DNA from: Nocardiopsis sp. N85
GTDB lineage: Bacteria > Actinomycetota > Actinomycetes > Streptosporangiales > Streptosporangiaceae
Assembly (NCBI RefSeq): GCF_028882275.1
Contig: NZ_JARBUT010000002.1
Location: forward strand, 1-64,000
Direction: 5' to 3'
DNA length: 64,000 nt
Below, one piece after another: positions 61,243 through 64,000 of the stretch; the first letter of the stretch is position 1; every line of letters starts with the position of its first letter. A program made the translations under genes and the position numbers. The notes under the pieces are model-generated. The model was given only the letters and a program-made list of their open reading frames with translations. It did not search any database and was not told the DNA's origin.

Positions 61243-63837
61243 TCAGAGACGCGGGTCGACCGGCTCCGTCTCCAGCGCCAGGACCGCGAACACCGGCTCG
61301 TGCACCCGCCAGAGCGGTTCGCGGCGGGCGTGCCGGGCCAGGGACTCCAGGCCCAGCTTGTGCTCGCGCATGGCCAGGCCGGTCTTGCGGCCCAGGCCAC
61401 GGTCCTTGAGGACCTCCAGCCGGTCCGGGTCGGTGTAGTCGGGACCGTAGATGATCCTCAGGTACTCGGGGCCGCGCACCTTGAGACCGGGCTGGGTCAG
61501 CCCCTTGCCGCCCTCGGCGCGGGCGCCCTGGAGCGGCTTGACGACCATGCCCTCACCGCCGGCGTCCACCATGTCCTTCCACCAGGAGGCGGCGGAGGCG
61601 CAGGCGGAGGGGTCGGTGGTGTCCACCACGAGGTAACGGGTGACGCGCACCAGCGGGTCGGCCTCGGCGAGCCGTTCGGCGATGGCCATGTGCCACAGGT
61701 GGTCGGCGTCGGTGTACTCGCGCCCTTCGGTGGCGAGCACCATGAACGGCGCGAACCGCAGGCCGGCGATCCCGTCGGTGTCCCAGGAGTAGCGCCGGTA
61801 CACCCGGCTGAACTCCTCCATCCGCACCGTGCTCCGCTCGACCTTCTCCACCAGTCGGCCCACGTCCAGGCCGCGCGCGGCGGCGGCGGCCAGGGCGGTG
61901 CCGGCGGCGGGCAGGGAGGCGCGGGCCGCCGCGCCCACGGAGGCGTACTGGGAACGGATGAGCTCACGGGCCTTGGCCGACCACGGCAGCATCTCCCCGT
62001 CCAGCGCGATCCAGTCGGTGCCGAGGCGGTCCCACAGTCCGGCCTCGGTGACGGCGGCGCGCAGCCGGTCGATCACCTCGGCCTGGAGCACCGGGTCGTT
62101 GAAGAACGGCCGGCCGGTGCGCGTGTACACGGTGCCGAACTCCCCGGGCACGAACCGGCGTTCGGCGGCCTCGGCGTCGCGGCACAGCACGGCGACGGCG
62201 CGCGAGCCCATGTGCTTCTCCTCGCAGACGACCTGCCCGATGCCGGCGCCCCGGTACCAGGCGAACGCCTCGGTGGGGTGCTCCAGGTACCCGGCCTCGG
62301 CGCTGGTGGGCGCCGGGGCCATGGTCGGCGGCAGGTACAGCAGCCATCGGGGGTCGACCGCGAACCGGCTCATCACCTCCAGGGCGCCCAGGGTGCTCGC
62401 CCCGTTGGTCCGCACGGCCCCGTGCTCCGTCTCCACGAACTGTCCGGAGCCGTGGTCGCCGAAGCCGACGTCGGTGATGTCCACGACCGCGTCGGAGCGT
62501 TCCGTCGGACCGTCGGCGGTCTCGCCTCCCAGCGGTCGGGAGGGCTCGTACCAGGTCTCGCGGGCGGCGACGTCGACGATCTCGCGTTCGGGGTAGCGCA
62601 GCGCGGTGAGCCGTCCGCCGAACACGCAACCGGTGTCCAGGCACAGGGTGTTGTTGACCCACTCGGCCTTGAGCACGGGGGTGTGTCCGTACACGACGGC
62701 GGCCTTGCCCCGGTAGTCGCGGGCCCAGGGCAGGCGCACCGGCAGCCCGTACTCGTCGGTCTCCCCGGTGGTGTCCCCGTACAGCGCGAAGGAGCGCACC
62801 CGCCCGGAGGCCCGGCCGTGGTAGGCCTCCTTGAGTCCGGCGTGGGCGACCACGAGTCGCCCCTCGTCGAGGATGAGGTGGCTGACCAGGCCGTCGCAGA
62901 AGTCGAGGACCTCCTTGCGGAACCCCTCGCTCTCGCGGCCCAGCTGTTCCAGGGACTCGGCGAGCCCGTGGGTGGTCTGGACCTTGGCCCCCTTGAGCGC
63001 CCGGATCAGCTTGTTCTCGTGGTTGCCGGGCACGCACAGGGCGTCGCCGTCGCGGACCATGCCCATGGCGAGGCGCAGTACGCCGGGGGTGTCGGGGCCC
63101 CGGTCCACGAGGTCGCCGACGAACACCGTCGTGCGTCCCTCGGGGTGGTGGGCGCCGACGGCCCTGCCCCGGTCGTCGCGGGCGATCGCGTAACCCAGGG
63201 TGGTGAGCAGCTCCTCCAGTTCCTCCCGGCAGCCGTGGATGTCGCCGATGACGTCGAAGGGGCCGGTGAGTTCGCGCCTGTCGGGCCAGGCGCGCTCGCG
63301 TTCGATGGCGACCCGCTCGATCTCCTCCACGCCGTCGAGGACGTGGATCTTGCGGAACCCCTCCTTGCGCAGGTACTTGAGGCTCTGGCGCAGGTCGCGG
63401 CGCTGCCGTCGGATCACGTGGTCGCCGAAGTCCCGGTCGGGGCGGACCCGGTTGCGCTCCCGGGCCAACGCCTCGGGGACGTCGAGGACGATCGCGGTGG
63501 ACAGCACGTCGTTGGCCTTGGCGATGGCCAGGAGTTCGGCGCGGGCCCTGGGCTGCACGTTGGTGGCGTCCACCACGGTGAGCAGGCCGCGGCGCAGCCG
63601 GATGTCCACCACGGTGTGCAGCAGGGAGAAGGCGTCCGCGCTGGCGCTCTGGTCGTTCTCGTCGTCGCTGACCACCCCTCGACAGAAGTCGGAGGAGATG
63701 ACCTCGGTGGACCGGAAGTGCCGGGCCGCGAACGTGGACTTGCCGGAACCGGACACGCCGACCAGCACGACGAGTCCCATGGCGGGCACGCCGAGGACGC
63801 GCGGTGCGGCGTCCGGAGCGGTCTCATCGGTGCTCAT
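61243..63837 (-). CDS. pnkp: Polynucleotide kinase-phosphatase-ligase (bacterial Pnkp)
   Basis: An 864-residue RNA repair enzyme. An N-terminal 5' kinase has 'LVGVSGSGKSTFAARHF' (P-loop 27-35). A central metallophosphoesterase has 'VIGDIHGCREELEELL', 'VGDLVDRGPDTPG', 'GNHENKL' and 'VYGHTP'. A C-terminal ligase/adenylyltransferase-like domain has 'CEEKHMGSRAVA' (motif I Lys) and 'GGEGMVVKPLQG'. It heals 2',3'-cyclic phosphate and 5'-OH ends of broken RNA such as cleaved tRNA. The ATG overlaps the stop of the hen1 fragment (ATGA). It works with Hen1. Confidence 0.95.
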   Translation of the reverse strand: MSTDETAPDAAPRVLGVPAMGLVVLVGVSGSGKSTFAARHFRSTEVISSDFCRGVVSDDENDQSASADAFSLLHTVVDIRLRRGLLTVVDATNVQPRARAELLAIAKANDVLSTAIVLDVPEALARERNRVRPDRDFGDHVIRRQRRDLRQSLKYLRKEGFRKIHVLDGVEEIERVAIERERAWPDRRELTGPFDVIGDIHGCREELEELLTTLGYAIARDDRGRAVGAHHPEGRTTVFVGDLVDRGPDTPGVLRLAMGMVRDGDALCVPGNHENKLIRALKGAKVQTTHGLAESLEQLGRESEGFRKEVLDFCDGLVSHLILDEGRLVVAHAGLKEAYHGRASGRVRSFALYGDTTGETDEYGLPVRLPWARDYRGKAAVVYGHTPVLKAEWVNNTLCLDTGCVFGGRLTALRYPEREIVDVAARETWYEPSRPLGGETADGPTERSDAVVDITDVGFGDHGSGQFVETEHGAVRTNGASTLGALEVMSRFAVDPRWLLYLPPTMAPAPTSAEAGYLEHPTEAFAWYRGAGIGQVVCEEKHMGSRAVAVLCRDAEAAERRFVPGEFGTVYTRTGRPFFNDPVLQAEVIDRLRAAVTEAGLWDRLGTDWIALDGEMLPWSAKARELIRSQYASVGAAARASLPAAGTALAAAAARGLDVGRLVEKVERSTVRMEEFSRVYRRYSWDTDGIAGLRFAPFMVLATEGREYTDADHLWHMAIAERLAEADPLVRVTRYLVVDTTDPSACASAASWWKDMVDAGGEGMVVKPLQGARAEGGKGLTQPGLKVRGPEYLRIIYGPDYTDPDRLEVLKDRGLGRKTGLAMREHKLGLESLARHARREPLWRVHEPVFAVLALETEPVDPRL

Positions 63838-64000
63838 CGTGTGAACACTCCCATCTGGGTCGGGGAACCGGTGGTCGGGTCCTCCGGACCCACCGGCAGG
63901 TAGCGGACGGTGTAGCCGTTGCGTTCGGCGACGCCGTCCGCCCACAGGGTGAACTCCGCGCGATTCCACTCGAAGCGGTGGTCCGCGTGGCGGAAGGCGC
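63834..64000 (-). CDS. hen1: Hen1-type 3'-terminal RNA ribose 2'-O-methyltransferase (C-terminal fragment)
   Basis: The last 54 residues before the window edge, ending in 'PTQMGVFTR'. 'FRHADHRFEWNRAEFTLWAD' and 'YTVRYLPVGPEDP' match the C-terminus of bacterial Hen1, whose gene normally precedes pnkp. Hen1 methylates the 3' end of cleaved RNA before ligation so that the repaired site resists re-cutting. The gene continues beyond the window, so its start cannot be given. Confidence 0.85.
   Translation of the reverse strand, partial: AFRHADHRFEWNRAEFTLWADGVAERNGYTVRYLPVGPEDPTTGSPTQMGVFTR

Overview
The window is about 70% G+C by eye, with third-position G/C bias, many GTG (and two probable TTG) starts, and families typical of filamentous Actinobacteria: an LCP protein, a TL5-type L25 protein, a PASTA-less Ser/Thr kinase, DUF3017, and a Pnkp/Hen1 pair. 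A Nocardiopsis/Streptomonospora-type chromosome is the best guess. This is inference from gene content, not from a marker gene.

Layout. 1-8.4 kb: a minus-strand set (PH-domain membrane protein, adenosine deaminase, M20 amidohydrolase, carboxylate-amine ligase, YihY) facing a plus-strand galactokinase-like protein with degraded motifs and an LCP ligase. 8.8-15.6 kb: icd, DUF3017, an FHA-HTH regulator, the purN-purH-folD operon and a small membrane protein. 16-25 kb: a seven-gene plus-strand exopolysaccharide operon with overlapping or closely spaced genes (Wzz/Wzc-like, Wzy-like, APH-like kinase, sulfotransferase, Wzx-like flippase, Alg14-like, Alg13-GT2 fusion), closed by a 14-bp hairpin. 25-28 kb: a DUF418 protein and a second membrane protein, divergent from a TetR gene across a palindrome-rich promoter. 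28-30.3 kb: a gene-poor, locally AT-rich stretch and an Rpn/PD-(D/E)XK-type gene whose 3' third is tandemly duplicated. 30.3-38 kb: a minus-strand group reading WbaP-like priming transferase, cysQ, cysD, cysN, a second sulfotransferase, a secreted GH26-like glycosidase and a DEDDh exonuclease. 38.3-44.5 kb: a DsbA/FrnE-TPR protein divergent from a TetR gene, then pth, rplY, prs, glmU and tRNA-Gln. 44.7-48.3 kb: desaturase-tetR, marR, a GDSL lipoprotein and a small hypothetical. 48.4-55.3 kb: an ABC-F protein, a split transketolase, ispE and a Ser/Thr kinase. 55.4-64 kb: guaA, galE, a secreted ExeM/NucH nuclease, a 134-bp tandem repeat array, and pnkp with the end of hen1.

Main reading. The 16-25 kb operon and the 30.9-38 kb group look like two arms of one pathway for a sulfated extracellular polysaccharide. 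The genes cover priming (WbaP), sugar addition (Alg14/Alg13-GT2), flipping (Wzx), polymerisation (Wzy), length control (a Wzc homologue that has lost its P-loop lysine), sulfation (two different sulfotransferases), sulfate activation to APS (CysDN), PAP removal (CysQ) and a secreted glycosidase. No APS kinase (CysC) is present, so PAPS must be completed by an enzyme encoded elsewhere. Many intergenic regions hold perfect hairpins (terminators) or palindromes next to regulator genes (candidate operators); these are listed with positions.
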